Of a DNA stretch of 64,000 bases, positions 28,302 to 36,661 are shown in pieces; the stretch's first letter is position 1; each line of letters opens with the position of its first letter. The stretch is taken from contig NC_008757.1 of assembly GCF_000015505.1 (NCBI RefSeq), forward strand, positions 289,292-353,291. Reading direction: 5' to 3'. The stretch comes from Polaromonas naphthalenivorans CJ2. GTDB lineage: Bacteria; Pseudomonadota; Gammaproteobacteria; Burkholderiales; Burkholderiaceae_C. The notes under the pieces were generated by a model that worked only from the letters and a program-made list of their open reading frames with translations, did no database searches and was not told where the DNA came from. The position numbers and the translations under genes are program-made.

Positions 28302-29309
28302 TCAGGCCAACTGCAGCCGCCTGTTGAGCACGGCTCGCTTGACATGAACCATGTCGTCCAATATGGCATATGAAACCAGCAGCCCCACCGAAATCAGTGT
28401 TTCGAGTGACTTGCGCAGGCGCGCGCGAAAGTTGCTGAGGTCTTTTTCCTCCGACAGGCACTGCTCGCGCAGTTTGGAGACGGAGTAGGGGATGGGCTCG
28501 CGGTGGCTCGAATAAAACATGTGCAGCCACAGCGTCAAGGCCGCCTTGCTGCCGATCTGCCGGCGTTGCGCCCACTCGACGAGCGTGGTGTTCTCGTGCA
28601 GGAACAAGCTGGCAATGGGGGGCTCAAGACGCACGACAAAGCTGCTTTTGCCCGCTTCGTCGAGGCCATCGAAAAGGAAGTCCCGGATCAACGAGCCCGC
28701 GTAGCCCGACCGCTCGTTCCTCAGCGTGATTTTGATGCTGGTGACCTTGAGCCGGTCGATCGAGTTGCGCAGCCTCGCGTAGCTGTCCGAATGCATGCGC
28801 CAGTTCATGTCCTTGATGATGGCATAGGCCGTGAAATAGATCGGCTCGCCAAGCACGCGGTTGCGGCCCAGATGAACGATGGCCAGCCAGACGGAAAGGT
28901 CATCCTGGCGCAACTCCTCGCCCGTGTACAGGATGTCCGCATTCGACAGCGATGCGATTTTTGCGGACTTGAACGACAGCCGCGCCTTGGAGGTTCGGGT
29001 GCTGAAAAGACCGCCCCGAATCAAGGGGTTGGGCACCCCGCGCCTGTCTTCGTCCCACTTGCTGAACGCGAGCTGCAGCACGGGTTGCACGGGGTTGGCG
29101 GGCGCGGCTGGCGGCTCGGGCTGGCCAAGTGTTTGCAGCGCGGCCTGGGTTTTTTGCCTTAAGAATTCCGCGCTTTTCGGGCTCAGCGGTTTGATCTCCC
29201 GAACGCTTCTGGCGCCGAGGCTGCCCTGGGCCTGGCCATTGGCAGCCGTTTGCGGGTCTGCCGGGAATAGATCGCTGATGTGTTGCATGGTGATTTGATT
29301 TGGGTGCAA
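28302..29309 (-). CDS. TrfA-like plasmid replication initiator
   Basis: 335 residues. It contains the TrfA signature run NPLIRGGLFSTR, then YTGEELRQDDLSVW (residues ~128-141) and VHLGR, and then YAGSLIRDFLFD. The winged-helix C-terminus follows, with WLHMFYSSHREP and YSVSKLREQCLSEEKDLSNFRARLRKSLETL. TrfA-type proteins bind iterons at oriV and load DnaB. The N-terminal ~70 residues are a poorly ordered linker, as in IncP TrfA. Upstream (29330-29990) lies a cluster of iteron repeats, which fits an origin. This is the best single proof that the window is plasmid DNA. The iteron sequence is not the classical IncP-1 one, so a TrfA-related but separate incompatibility group is likely. Confidence 0.88.
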   Translation of the reverse strand: MHPNQITMQHISDLFPADPQTAANGQAQGSLGARSVREIKPLSPKSAEFLRQKTQAALQTLGQPEPPAAPANPVQPVLQLAFSKWDEDRRGVPNPLIRGGLFSTRTSKARLSFKSAKIASLSNADILYTGEELRQDDLSVWLAIVHLGRNRVLGEPIYFTAYAIIKDMNWRMHSDSYARLRNSIDRLKVTSIKITLRNERSGYAGSLIRDFLFDGLDEAGKSSFVVRLEPPIASLFLHENTTLVEWAQRRQIGSKAALTLWLHMFYSSHREPIPYSVSKLREQCLSEEKDLSNFRARLRKSLETLISVGLLVSYAILDDMVHVKRAVLNRRLQLA

Positions 29310-30048
29310 GTTTCATGGCGCAACCCTGCGCATGTCAAGACGCGCTATTAGCGTTTCAGGTGTGCGTTTCATGCCACAGCTGGCGTTCGCCGCCTCCTGA
29401 TCGACCGGTTCCCGATCCCGCTTGCGCGTCCGTTTTGCTGGTTCGGCCTGGATTAGAAAGAAGAGATTAAGAAAGAAAGATTAATACGGGGATTAGCAAA
29501 GGGCGCAAAGCCTTTGCCGGCGCGGCCTGCAGCCCGATCATGGCATGTGAAACGCTAATAGCGAAGCCTGCGTGCCGCTAATAGCGTTCCGCATGGAGAG
29601 CTATTAGCGTTTCACAGTCTGCGCTAGCAGTGCCCTATATGCGCCGCTATTAGCGTTTCACATGGACCGCTAATAGCGTTTCGCATGGGTTGATGTAAAG
29701 CTTAAAGCCTGGAATTTCCGCCGGAGCGGGGCTTTCGCGCCAACAGGCCGGGAAAGCACCATCAAAATGGTCCAAACACGGCAAGACTTCAGCTAGATGC
29801 CCGAGGCATGCGATGTTTTTGCGTTGCCGGGTCCTGGTCGGGGTGCGTTTGACTTTACCGGGGGCATCGCAAGGCACATACATGCCGAAATAACGCCCCT
29901 TCAATCGAAAAACACGCTTTTTCCGTTCGCATTCGGGCTGTGCGAAGGAGCGAGCAGGCGTATTAGCGTTTCACATGGGTTGAGGCAGGCGGCAATCATT
30001 TGCGCGCATAGCCAAGCCAAGGATAAGCATGGGACTGGAGGAAAGCGC
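29310..30048. other. Vegetative replication origin region (oriV) with iterons
   Basis: It contains seven copies of a 15-bp motif, GCTATTAGCGTTTCA or a near variant, in both orientations: 29344-29358 (+), 29548-29562 (inverted), 29577-29591 (degenerate), 29600-29614, 29646-29660, 29669-29683 and 29960-29973. An AT-rich tract at 29450-29500 (GATTAAGAAAGAAAGATTAATAC) could be the unwinding element. It lies directly upstream of the trfA-like gene. Short open frames across it are not convincing. Confidence 0.8.
29600..29683. repeat. Iteron cluster
   Basis: Three closely spaced iterons: GCTATTAGCGTTTCA at 29600, the same at 29646, and GCTAATAGCGTTTCG at 29669. Centre-to-centre spacings are 46 and 23 bp, which fit same-face binding of a Rep protein (about two helical turns of 23 bp). 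Confidence 0.8.
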
Positions 30049-30462
30049 ATGGCAACCCATGGCACGGTGGAGGATCAGGACCGGCTTGTCATCAAAAATG
30101 GCTGCGTTGTCTTCCCGGATGGCAAGGATGCCGATCTATGCGCGTATTTCCTGCAGTGGCGCAATCGCCAGGCTGATGCTTTCGGGCTGCTTCATGCGCC
30201 GAAGGATCGCCTGGAGACGGTCAAGGCCGCCATTGTTGCCGCAGGCGGTGTGGTGATGGGGCTGACCACCGGTCGGTGTTTGCCTTCGCCTGTAAGTCCG
30301 CACCCTGATGCCACGTCACAGGCACAGCCGGCCGGTGAGGTTTCTTCCGGCCTCGGTCGCTTCCCGGCACAGATCCTCGCCTTGCGTGACATAGCCGGCC
30401 TTGTGCAGCGCCTGCATGGTGGCCAGGGTGCAAACCTTTTGCCCATTGACCAGCACGGATGA
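30049..30462 (+). CDS. Hypothetical protein downstream of oriV
   Basis: 137 residues starting at the ATG at 30049 with a near-perfect GGAGGAAAGCGC ribosome site. The first ~80 residues look like a real αβ protein (DRLVIKNGCVVFPDGKDAD, then AKAAIVAAGG-type helix KAAIVAAGGVVMGL). The C-terminal ~45 residues lie antisense to a likely real minus-strand gene (30316-30504) and may be frame noise or a genuine convergent overlap. Function unknown. Confidence 0.5.
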   Translation: MATHGTVEDQDRLVIKNGCVVFPDGKDADLCAYFLQWRNRQADAFGLLHAPKDRLETVKAAIVAAGGVVMGLTTGRCLPSPVSPHPDATSQAQPAGEVSSGLGRFPAQILALRDIAGLVQRLHGGQGANLLPIDQHG

Positions 30463-30504
30463 GCCAGCCCCCAGTTCACATGCTTCCTTGATCAACTTGG
30501 TCAT
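30316..30504 (-). CDS. Small hypothetical protein (62 residues)
   Basis: MTKLIKEACELGAGSSVLVNG then QKVCTLATMQALHKAGYVTQGEDL and a basic tail. It starts 3 nt after the stop of the 35-residue zinc-ribbon gene, so the two are probably co-transcribed. The sequence is compact and protein-like. It overlaps the 3' part of the plus-strand gene at 30049. Function unknown. Confidence 0.5.
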   Translation of the reverse strand: MTKLIKEACELGAGSSVLVNGQKVCTLATMQALHKAGYVTQGEDLCREATEAGRNLTGRLCL

Positions 30505-30507
30505 GGT

Positions 30508-30615
30508 CTATTGCTTGCCAGACATACAGCAAGGGCACCACAGCCCTTTACTTGGACTGCACAGCGCAGGCTTGCCACAATGTGGGCATGGCGTTCCTGT
30601 TGATCCGATATGCAT
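30508..30615 (-). CDS. Tiny zinc-ribbon protein (35 residues)
   Basis: The sequence starts MHIGSTGTPCPHCGKPALC and ends LWCPCCMSGKQ. Two CxxC pairs (CPHC and CPCC) plus an extra Cys suggest one zinc ribbon. AGGAAAAC lies about 5 nt before the ATG. It is too short for routine gene calling but has an obvious metal-binding pattern. It is the first of a two-gene unit with 30316-30504. Confidence 0.5.
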   Translation of the reverse strand: MHIGSTGTPCPHCGKPALCSPSKGLWCPCCMSGKQ

Positions 30616-30675
30616 GTTTTCCTATGAGATTGAGGGTATGCGGTCAATTGAAATATGGTGTTGGTGGCATCTGAT

Positions 30676-30710
30676 ACCCCACCCCTTGGGGCGGGGTTCT
30701 TCATGCGGTA
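30676..30710. other. Palindromic hairpin (orphan)
   Basis: ACCCCACCCCTTGGGGCGGGGT is a near-perfect hairpin between two minus-strand transcription units. It resembles the subterminal hairpins of IS200/IS605-type elements, or a rho-independent type stem without a T-run. No transposase or TnpB/IscB gene lies beside it, so I label it an orphan palindrome. Confidence 0.45.
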
Positions 30711-30795
30711 CCACACGCCATCCAGACTCGTAGCAACAGCGCGCTCGCCAGCATGCGCCGTACTTCAGCAACCAGTTTTCGTGAACTGCTGTGCA

Positions 30796-31977
30796 TCACT
30801 GCGATGCGTTCCCACCAGCTGCGGCCTGCCTCAACGCATCCTCCTCTGCCATGGCGCTTTGAATCCAGGCAACGTGCTGGGTGTCTTCGATGAACCAGAG
30901 CCCACGGCCAGCGTTCCACACCAAGCCGTCCTTGCGCAGTCGCTCCAACGCGGCCTGAACCGCAGACTGGGAAGGTGCAGGCTGTTCAGCCGGGCCGTAA
31001 TCTTGAAGAAGGCGCTTGTAATGCTCTAATGCCTTGGTATCAAAAGGGGTGAAGGCTTTTCCGGTTTGTGCCATGCGCCGCATGACTGCTGCATCCAAAG
31101 GCTCAAGTCCATGCAAACCCTGAATGAAATTGTTTCGCAGACCCTGCAGGGCATCAATCATGAGAAGTTCTAGGCGAGCGTCGAGCTCGGCTACGTCCAT
31201 ACCGCCTTTTTTGTAAAGATCGCGCATCACTTTCTTCAACGGTTCCGGTCGCCGGCTGCACATCTCAAAAACACGTTTGAGAGCAGCCAGCGATGGCTTG
31301 GCTGCTTTCTGCGAGTTGTCGAGCAACCATTGCAAATAATCATCACCCAGTTGATCGAGTTCCTCCATGGGCGCCATGAAAAACGCCTGATCCTTGGCGC
31401 TGACCAGTACGGCCAGCCTGTCACTGTTCGAGCCCGTGGCAATCAAGCGAAAACCCGGCCCTGCGCCCCTGAGCGCATCGCGAGCTGCTTTGAGGGCAAA
31501 GAGCGTTTGGCGACCCTCCTCCGTGGTCTGTGCATGCTGGGCCTCGTCAATCACCATGATGATCGGCTTTTGCGTTGCTGCACTGAGCCTTTGCAATGTA
31601 GTGGAGATGCTCTCGCCTTCCTTCGAGCCGATCTTGGCCAGATCCATTTCAAAGCCAGCAAGTTTGAACCGGCTGAGTCCTGCGGACTTGGCAGCTTTCA
31701 GGACAGCCCCATCGCATGCCAGGATCGACTCACGGATGGCATTGATGATCACGATCGATGGATTGATAGACCTGTCTTCCCAGAGGTCGGCATAGATGAC
31801 GGTAGCGCCTTCCAAACGTATGCGCGGTACCAGGTCTTCCTTGATGAAGGTGGTTTTGCCGGTTCGTCGGGGAGCTGCCAAGAACACACCTGACGATGAC
31901 TCGGGTGATTTCAAATACTCCAGGTAATACTCTGTGAGTTCTTTTCGATGAAATATCGGATCGTCGAGCAGCTGCAT
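30796..31977 (-). CDS. AAA ATPase / ATP-binding protein
   Basis: 393 residues. Walker A is LAAPRRTGKTTFIKEDL (~33-49), Walker B is IIMVIDEAQHAQ (~138-149), sensor-like LIATGSNSDRLAVLV (~179-193), then a helical lid and a C-terminal winged-helix-like region (QAALERLRKDGLVWNAGRGLWFI). The class is that of ORC/Cdc6-like or archaeal-type AAA ATPases often found as single genes on plasmids. The start lies 10 nt after an AT-rich upstream segment (31980-32050). The substrate is unknown; it may act in plasmid maintenance or defence. No partner gene is adjacent. Confidence 0.75.
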   Translation of the reverse strand: MQLLDDPIFHRKELTEYYLEYLKSPESSSGVFLAAPRRTGKTTFIKEDLVPRIRLEGATVIYADLWEDRSINPSIVIINAIRESILACDGAVLKAAKSAGLSRFKLAGFEMDLAKIGSKEGESISTTLQRLSAATQKPIIMVIDEAQHAQTTEEGRQTLFALKAARDALRGAGPGFRLIATGSNSDRLAVLVSAKDQAFFMAPMEELDQLGDDYLQWLLDNSQKAAKPSLAALKRVFEMCSRRPEPLKKVMRDLYKKGGMDVAELDARLELLMIDALQGLRNNFIQGLHGLEPLDAAVMRRMAQTGKAFTPFDTKALEHYKRLLQDYGPAEQPAPSQSAVQAALERLRKDGLVWNAGRGLWFIEDTQHVAWIQSAMAEEDALRQAAAGGNASQ

Positions 31978-32136
31978 TTAGGGATATCCATATCTGAGTT
32001 CTGCGATCAATTATGACAAATTATTTTAATTATGCAAATTATGCGGATTACCCATGAATGGTCATGGCCTAGCCAGTCGATGTTGTGCTGACCATGGCTT
32101 GATCGAGTACGCCAATGCGTCGGGCTTGCCGCTTGT

Positions 32137-32874
32137 TCATTGGGCAGTTGGCGCGTGGCGACTCGATTCAAGGCCCTGGCCGAAGTCGCGGTTCAGCCTG
32201 GCAAGGGGGATGGGCCGCACGCCGGCGCAGGCCAGCCGGGCCGCGCTGCCGGCGTCGCCGCGAAGCGCTGAGCCGATGAAGAGCGTCGCCACGCGCGCAT
32301 CGAGCGCTGCCGCTTGCGCGGTGCCGTGGTCAGCCGAATGGCTGGCGCCCGAGCGGCTGATGACCGGCATCACGGTGCGCCGCGCGAGCCGGGCGCATTG
32401 GCCGGCATCGGCGCCGGGCAGCGTTGCCCGCCAGGGGTGCTTGCCGTTGTGCCGCTCGTCGGTGAACCAGACGCAAAAGGTGGCGCGTCCCCATTTGTCC
32501 TTTTCGGCAAAGAGCACATGGGCATCGGCGAAATCGGGCGGGCCGGCGTCTGCGTTGCGCTCGGCGGGGCTGAGCGAGAGCCTGGCCACGAATGCGGCCG
32601 GGGTGATGGCCTTCACGGCAATGGGCGTGCCGGGCAGCACATCGCACACATCGAGCGGCGAGATCAGCGCCCCGTAGCCGCCGGGCGAGCGCACTTCGAG
32701 CTGCTGGCCGACCAGGCGCTGGAAATAGAACCATGGCAGCTCGAACGGCTGGTCCGCGAACTTAGAAAAGGCCCGCGCCTCGCCGATCTCATGGCGGGAG
32801 TTGATCAGCACCCGGTCCAGCGGGCGAAGCCCGAGAATGGAGGCAAGGCAGCAGTTCAGGTTTGTAGGGTCCAT
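32137..32874 (-). CDS. Hypothetical plasmid protein
   Basis: 245 residues from the ATG at 32874 (MDPTNLNCCLASILGLRPLDR); an 18-codon upstream extension is possible. The body contains FELPWFYFQRLVGQQLEV and CDVLPGTPIAVKAI. A central block, FADAHVLFAEKDKWGRATFCVWF, has an αβ look. The C-terminal quarter is Arg/Ala-rich. No domain recognised. It is the downstream end of a minus-strand run that starts near 33267. Confidence 0.55.
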   Translation of the reverse strand: MDPTNLNCCLASILGLRPLDRVLINSRHEIGEARAFSKFADQPFELPWFYFQRLVGQQLEVRSPGGYGALISPLDVCDVLPGTPIAVKAITPAAFVARLSLSPAERNADAGPPDFADAHVLFAEKDKWGRATFCVWFTDERHNGKHPWRATLPGADAGQCARLARRTVMPVISRSGASHSADHGTAQAAALDARVATLFIGSALRGDAGSAARLACAGVRPIPLARLNRDFGQGLESSRHAPTAQ

Positions 32875-32994
32875 GGCGGTGCAAGATGAGCTAAAAAGCC
32901 AGCTTAGATACAAAAGGGCAGGGTGCAAGCGCCGTTGCCGGCCCTGCGCTTGGGGAAACTAACTTTCCGACTGCACGGGCGGCACCTGGGAATT

Positions 32995-33267
32995 TCACGG
33001 TCCTTGCGTGCCAGACGCTTTGTCTTTCGGTGCGCCGTATTCCTCTCGGTGCACCTGATGCTCCGGCCCATCGGCGACAAGGCCCATCGCGTCCAGCACC
33101 GAGCGCCTGTACGTGTTCGGACACCGCGAGCCCTCGGCAATCTCCCGAAACACGATGAGCACGAGGTCTTCGACCGTCTCGATGGTCCGGGGCGCTCCGC
33201 GCTTTTGGTGCAGCGCAAGGATGTACTGAAATTCTTCGAGGTATTCCGGATCGATGGTGATTTGCAT
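32995..33267 (-). CDS. Small hypothetical protein (90 residues)
   Basis: Start chosen at the ATG at 33267 (MQITIDPEYLEEFQYILAL). The N-terminal strand-helix then GAPRTIETVEDLVLIVFREIAEG resembles a ribbon-helix-helix-like or short regulatory fold: a β-strand followed by two amphipathic helices. It could be an antitoxin-type DNA-binding protein, but no toxin partner is evident. Confidence 0.5.
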   Translation of the reverse strand: MQITIDPEYLEEFQYILALHQKRGAPRTIETVEDLVLIVFREIAEGSRCPNTYRRSVLDAMGLVADGPEHQVHREEYGAPKDKASGTQGP

Positions 33268-33282
33268 GGCTGGCAATCTCTT

Positions 33283-33928
33283 TCAAAGGGTCAGGCGCTC
33301 AGCAGGGCGCCAGTGGGTCGGCGTGCCGCCCGAGGGCAGGATGCGGCCGCCGCAAAACCGACGGGACTCGATCCAGGCGTTGCAGCCAAAGCCGTCGTGA
33401 AACGGATTGGTGATTTCTTCGAGTTGATAAAGCACCTCGACCGACACGTCATCAGCGGGCTTGCCTTCGCTCAAGGGCGTCCAGGATGCATCGGCCGCAG
33501 GCGCCTCGCCCGCAGCCTGGCCCACGCCCATGAGCGCCATGCGCCGGCGGCGCAGGCTGGCCAGCATCACCGGCGCCACGGCCCTTGCGCACCCGATCAG
33601 CTCGCTTTGCTGGTCGTTGTGGCTCTCCAGGGCGAAGCGGTAAAGGAACAGATACCTGTACGCGCCAATGGCCGCGTCGATGCGTTCGAGCAGCGCCTGG
33701 CGGTCCGTGATCCGGCCGCGTGTGCGCAGGGCCAAAGCCGCATACGCGGCAAACGATTCATCGCTCAGCGCTTGCGGGGCCGTCTGCGCCATGAAAGCGT
33801 GCGCCCGGTCCTGGGTGTGGTCGCAGTGCGCGCAAGCCCAGCCCCGGGCCGTCGCCACTAGCACGCCGAGCTGGCCGCCTTGGGCGCCGTGCGTGACCTG
33901 TGCGCCGGCAGGAGCGTCCTCATCAAGA
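33283..33928 (-). pseudogene. Membrane protein gene, C-terminal part (interrupted by IscB element)
   Basis: The frame is open up to the right end of the IscB element at 33928/33929. Removing the 1770-bp element (33929-35698) joins it in frame to the two-helix membrane N-terminus at 35883-35699, giving a protein of about 276 residues. This part has CAHC (a single Cys pair), helical segments (FAAYAALALRTRGRITDRQALLERID) and a C-terminal NPFHDGFGCNAW. A gene starting from the GTG at 33864 would lack the anchor. Function unknown. Confidence 0.65.
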
Positions 33929-33931
33929 TGC

Positions 33932-35356
33932 GCGTGAAACCCCGGGGTTCAGCCCGGGGAGGTAGAGCGCCGGATGCAACGCATCCGTTGCCCCGGGCCC
34001 TGCCTGCTCACATCCTGTGTGTTGGGCCCGGTTGAAAAAATAGCCATACCCGTCGTTTCGCTGAACGACGCGGCAATTTTTGTGGCCAATACCTTGCACC
34101 ACGCCGCGTGCGGTGGTGATATTGAAGCTGCCCGTCTTGCGGATCGCAACACGCCCCACATGCGTGCCCGCTTTCTTGCCCTTGGGCACTACCGCCTTGA
34201 CCAGGTCGCCCGTCTGAAAGCCGTGGACCGACTTCTCGCGCATCAGGTAACCGCGGGGAAAGCCAAAGCCGTCCAGGCGCGTGCGCTGGTAGCTTCCCCG
34301 GCCCATGGCCTTGATCGTCAGGGTAGCTGAGGCGTGGTTTTGCCATCCGGCTATGGCATCGACCCGGCCGACGCAGGCCGCGTCCAGCGCATGGGTCTTC
34401 GGCATGCCCAGCGTGCAGCGGTTGAATTTGGTCTGGCCGCCCGAGGCCAGCTCCAGCGGCAGGCTTGTCGCCTTGAGCGCCTCGGCCAGCGCCCAGCGGG
34501 TCGCGTTGACCGCAGCGGCATCGCGCAGGGGTTTTTTGGCTTGCGCCAGGATGCGCGCCAGGCGCGCCGGGTCTTTCTTCAAAAAGTCCTGCAGCGTGCG
34601 GGCGGCTTTCTTCTGGTTGCACGGCCCGCAGGCCAGGCACAGGTTGGATATCCGGTGGCTGCCGCCCCGGGCTCGGGGCTCGATGTGCTCTATTTGCAGC
34701 GGCGTGTTTTGTGCGTCGCAGTAGGCGCAGGTCCGGCTCCACTTCTCCAGCAAATACTCGCGCACCTCGTAGCCCGCCAGGGTGCCCTGCTGGTACTCGG
34801 CGCCCTCGATCTGCGGGTTTGCTAGCTGCTGCATGTCAAAGCGCACGAGTTCGGAGCTCAGCGCCGTGATGGGCGCCAGGCGCCGCAAGCGCGCCACCCA
34901 GGCCAGCGTCGTGTCGACGCGGTGCTGCAGGCTCGGGGCGAGCCAGCCTTTTTGCTTGTTGCCCCGGTTGAGGCCCCTGGGTGCGCGGTAGCGCAAGTTG
35001 CCTCTGCGCCGGCGGCGCATCTGCCGGCGCGCGGTCAAGGCTTCGCTGATCTGCCGGCCCCGGTGCACCAGCTCAAACAGGTTGATCACGGCGATTTCAA
35101 AGGCAGGTGCATTTTTAGCGCCTGGCGTGTTGGGCTTCTCCCGCACCACTGCCAGGCCCGTGACCCGGCTGCCCGGGTCGAGCTTGAGGCGCAGCGGCTG
35201 GAGCAGGCAGTCCGTCTGGCTTCGGTCGATCAGTCGAATCGTGAACGGCATGACCCGGTGAACCCTGGCGCGCTTGCTCTGCAGAAGCAGCCGGGCGCGC
35301 TTTTCGCTGCAGGGCATCACCGGCTGCCCGCCCCGATCCAATACAAAAACCGCCAT
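33932..35356 (-). CDS. iscB: IscB RNA-guided nuclease (HNH-RuvC)
   Basis: About 475 residues; the start is the ATG at 35356 (MAVFVLDRGGQPVMPC), the canonical PLMP-domain start, not the longer frame to 35434. RuvC-I Asp60 is in RLKLDPGSRVTGLAV. An Arg-rich bridge helix (RRQMRRRRRGNLRYR) follows. RuvC-II Glu169 is in ALSSELVRF. The HNH domain has two CxxC pairs (CAYC and CGPC) and IEHIEPRARGG with His224. RuvC-III His322 and Asp325 are in THALDAACVG. IscB proteins are omega-RNA-guided DNA endonucleases ancestral to Cas9. The last codons run through the element's right-end hairpin, so the protein ends LYLPGLNPGVSRAS. All catalytic residues are present. Confidence 0.92.
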
Positions 35357-35698
35357 CTCGCCTTCTTTCGAAATATGGTGCCTGTCTAATTCCAGGCTGC
35401 CAGCCCTTACGGGCCTTGTAACGCCGCTTGTCAAACGCTTTTAAGGGCTTTTGACGCACGGTCTCCCCTCGGGACTGTCAACAACCGGCTCCAGCGCTTG
35501 CGCGCCGCGATCAAGACCTTCGGACCTTTACCCTTGTCCAGCATGATCAAGACCTTACAGAGCAGCGAGCTGAGGAAGCACTCGCTGGTGTGTCTGAACG
35601 ACCTGTTATTAACGTCGTGGATTGGCTACCACTACCCTGGTCAACCTAGCTTTTTGGATTTCTCCGCAAGCTCCACCCTTCAGGGTGGGGTGATTGAC
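35357..35698 (-). ncRNA. Probable omega-RNA of the IscB element
   Basis: About 340 nt between the element's left end and iscB, read on the minus strand. It has the CCACCCTGAAGGGTGG hairpin at the 5' side, further stem-forming segments (CTCGCTGCTC; GGTCTTGATC twice) and CTGGCAGCCTGGAATTAGAC close to the gene. In IscB loci the omega-RNA is encoded just upstream of iscB, with its guide taken from the host sequence flanking the left end (here just beyond 35698). Position and structure support the call; no covariance model was run. Confidence 0.6.
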
Positions 35699-35883
35699 AA
35701 CTCGCTCCGGTACTTAAGAGCCTGCTCCTGGGAGGGCAGCACATAGAAAAACAGCAGCGCAATGAAGCCAGGCCCCCACGCCAGAAGGCAGAGCAACAAC
35801 GCGCTCAGTGTCTGGCAGAGCAGGCCTATTGCCAAGGCGGCTGCGATGGCCAGCGCCATCGTGATGCAAAAACGTTTGAGCAT
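35699..35883 (-). pseudogene. Membrane protein gene, N-terminal part (interrupted by IscB element)
   Basis: It starts at the ATG at 35883 (MLKRFCITMALAIAAALAIGL) and has two membrane helices, the second LLLCLLAWGPGFIALLFFYVL. The reading frame runs for a few codons into the IscB left-end hairpin and stops there (LSITPP). Removing the element fuses SQEQALKYRSE to FLDEDAPAGAQ in the downstream part. The short version could still be made as a 67-residue protein. Confidence 0.6.
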
Positions 35884-35933
35884 GGAGAAACTTCCCTTTT
35901 TTGTTCTTGTTGCTTGCACTTGGCCTTGGGATG

Positions 35934-36644
35934 TCATGACTCCGGCGTCCACCTGTTTTTGTTGAGTCCGGGCGATGCATTGGGGAGGCGCCTCGATGGC
36001 GTGTCCCAGCTGCGCCCCTTGACCTTGTGCTCGATTGTCCAACCAGCGGCCTTGAGGCTCACGCCCGATTCGGATTCGAGCGTGTAGGTGATTATTCGCT
36101 GAAATCCGCGCTTGCGCGCCTCACGCGCCGCCCAGCCGTAAAGCTGGCTGCACGCATTCCAGGGCAGTTCCGGCGCAATGTCGGTTCGAACGCACAGGCG
36201 GTTCACCTCGACGACGCGGGCAGGGTCCAAGGCACGCGCCACGGGCCGCCCGACCATCACGCAGCCGATCAGCTCGTCGCCGTTGAAGATTCCAGTCCAG
36301 AAACGCCAGCCGGCCGGCGCCGGGCAATGGCGGTGATGCGGGGCAACGAAGTTCTTCGCAGTTGAAAACGAGACCGGCGCGATGGTGAGCCTCCAGTCGA
36401 GCACGAGTTGCCCGGAGCCGTCATCGATCACGCGCCGCACGCGCCTGCCTGTCAGCCCCTCCAGGCCTTTGGCGCGCAGCCACTGCGCGGCTGCCCTGGG
36501 GTTTTCGCTCAGGAACTGCACCGCCGCCTCGTGGACGCCGTGGCAGCAGGTGTCGAGCTGGAAGTCACGCGGCGGCCAGACCTCTAAAATCTCGATCAGC
36601 TCGGCCTCGCCGCAATAGGGGCAGGCTTCCTGGGGCAACGCCAT
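35934..36644 (-). CDS. XF1762-family (GNAT-like) protein
   Basis: 236 residues from the ATG at 36644 (MALPQEACPYCGEAELI); earlier frame not used. An N-terminal zinc-ribbon-like CPYC is followed by a long helical segment. The family core then follows: WRFWTGIFNGDELIGCVMVG then RPVARALD, EVNRLCV, CSQLYGWAAREARKRGFQRIITYTLESESGVSLKAAGW and a closing RSWDTPSRR. This resembles an acetyltransferase fold with a lost or altered CoA loop. XF1762-type proteins are common on mobile elements; substrate unknown. Confidence 0.75.
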   Translation of the reverse strand: MALPQEACPYCGEAELIEILEVWPPRDFQLDTCCHGVHEAAVQFLSENPRAAAQWLRAKGLEGLTGRRVRRVIDDGSGQLVLDWRLTIAPVSFSTAKNFVAPHHRHCPAPAGWRFWTGIFNGDELIGCVMVGRPVARALDPARVVEVNRLCVRTDIAPELPWNACSQLYGWAAREARKRGFQRIITYTLESESGVSLKAAGWTIEHKVKGRSWDTPSRRLPNASPGLNKNRWTPES

Positions 36645-36661
36645 CGTTCGCCTTGCCTCGC

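Larger units (their letters stand above)
33929..35698 (-). mobile_element. IscB (IS200/IS605-type, non-autonomous) element, intact
   Basis: The left end, on the minus strand, begins GTCAATCACC at 35698 with the hairpin CCACCCTGAAGGGTGG. The right end near 33929 has the hairpin CCCCGGGCTGAACCCCGGGG. It has no TnpA and no target-site duplication, as expected for this family. It contains a probable omega-RNA and an intact iscB. Its length, 1770 bp, is a multiple of three and the flanks join in frame, which fixes the boundaries to within a few bases. Confidence 0.75.

Noticed and set aside
29797..30048. N-terminal extension of the plus-strand frame at 30049
   Set aside because: It crosses an iteron and has no ribosome site, whereas GGAGGA precedes the ATG at 30049.
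30655..30720. Second, hidden TnpB/IscB element around the orphan palindrome
   Set aside because: No nuclease frame or omega-RNA-like sequence lies within reach of the hairpin.
32923..33861. 312-residue plus-strand frame
   Set aside because: Arg/Ala/Gly/Gln-rich antisense frame over two small genes and the interrupted membrane gene; codon pattern belongs to the other strand.
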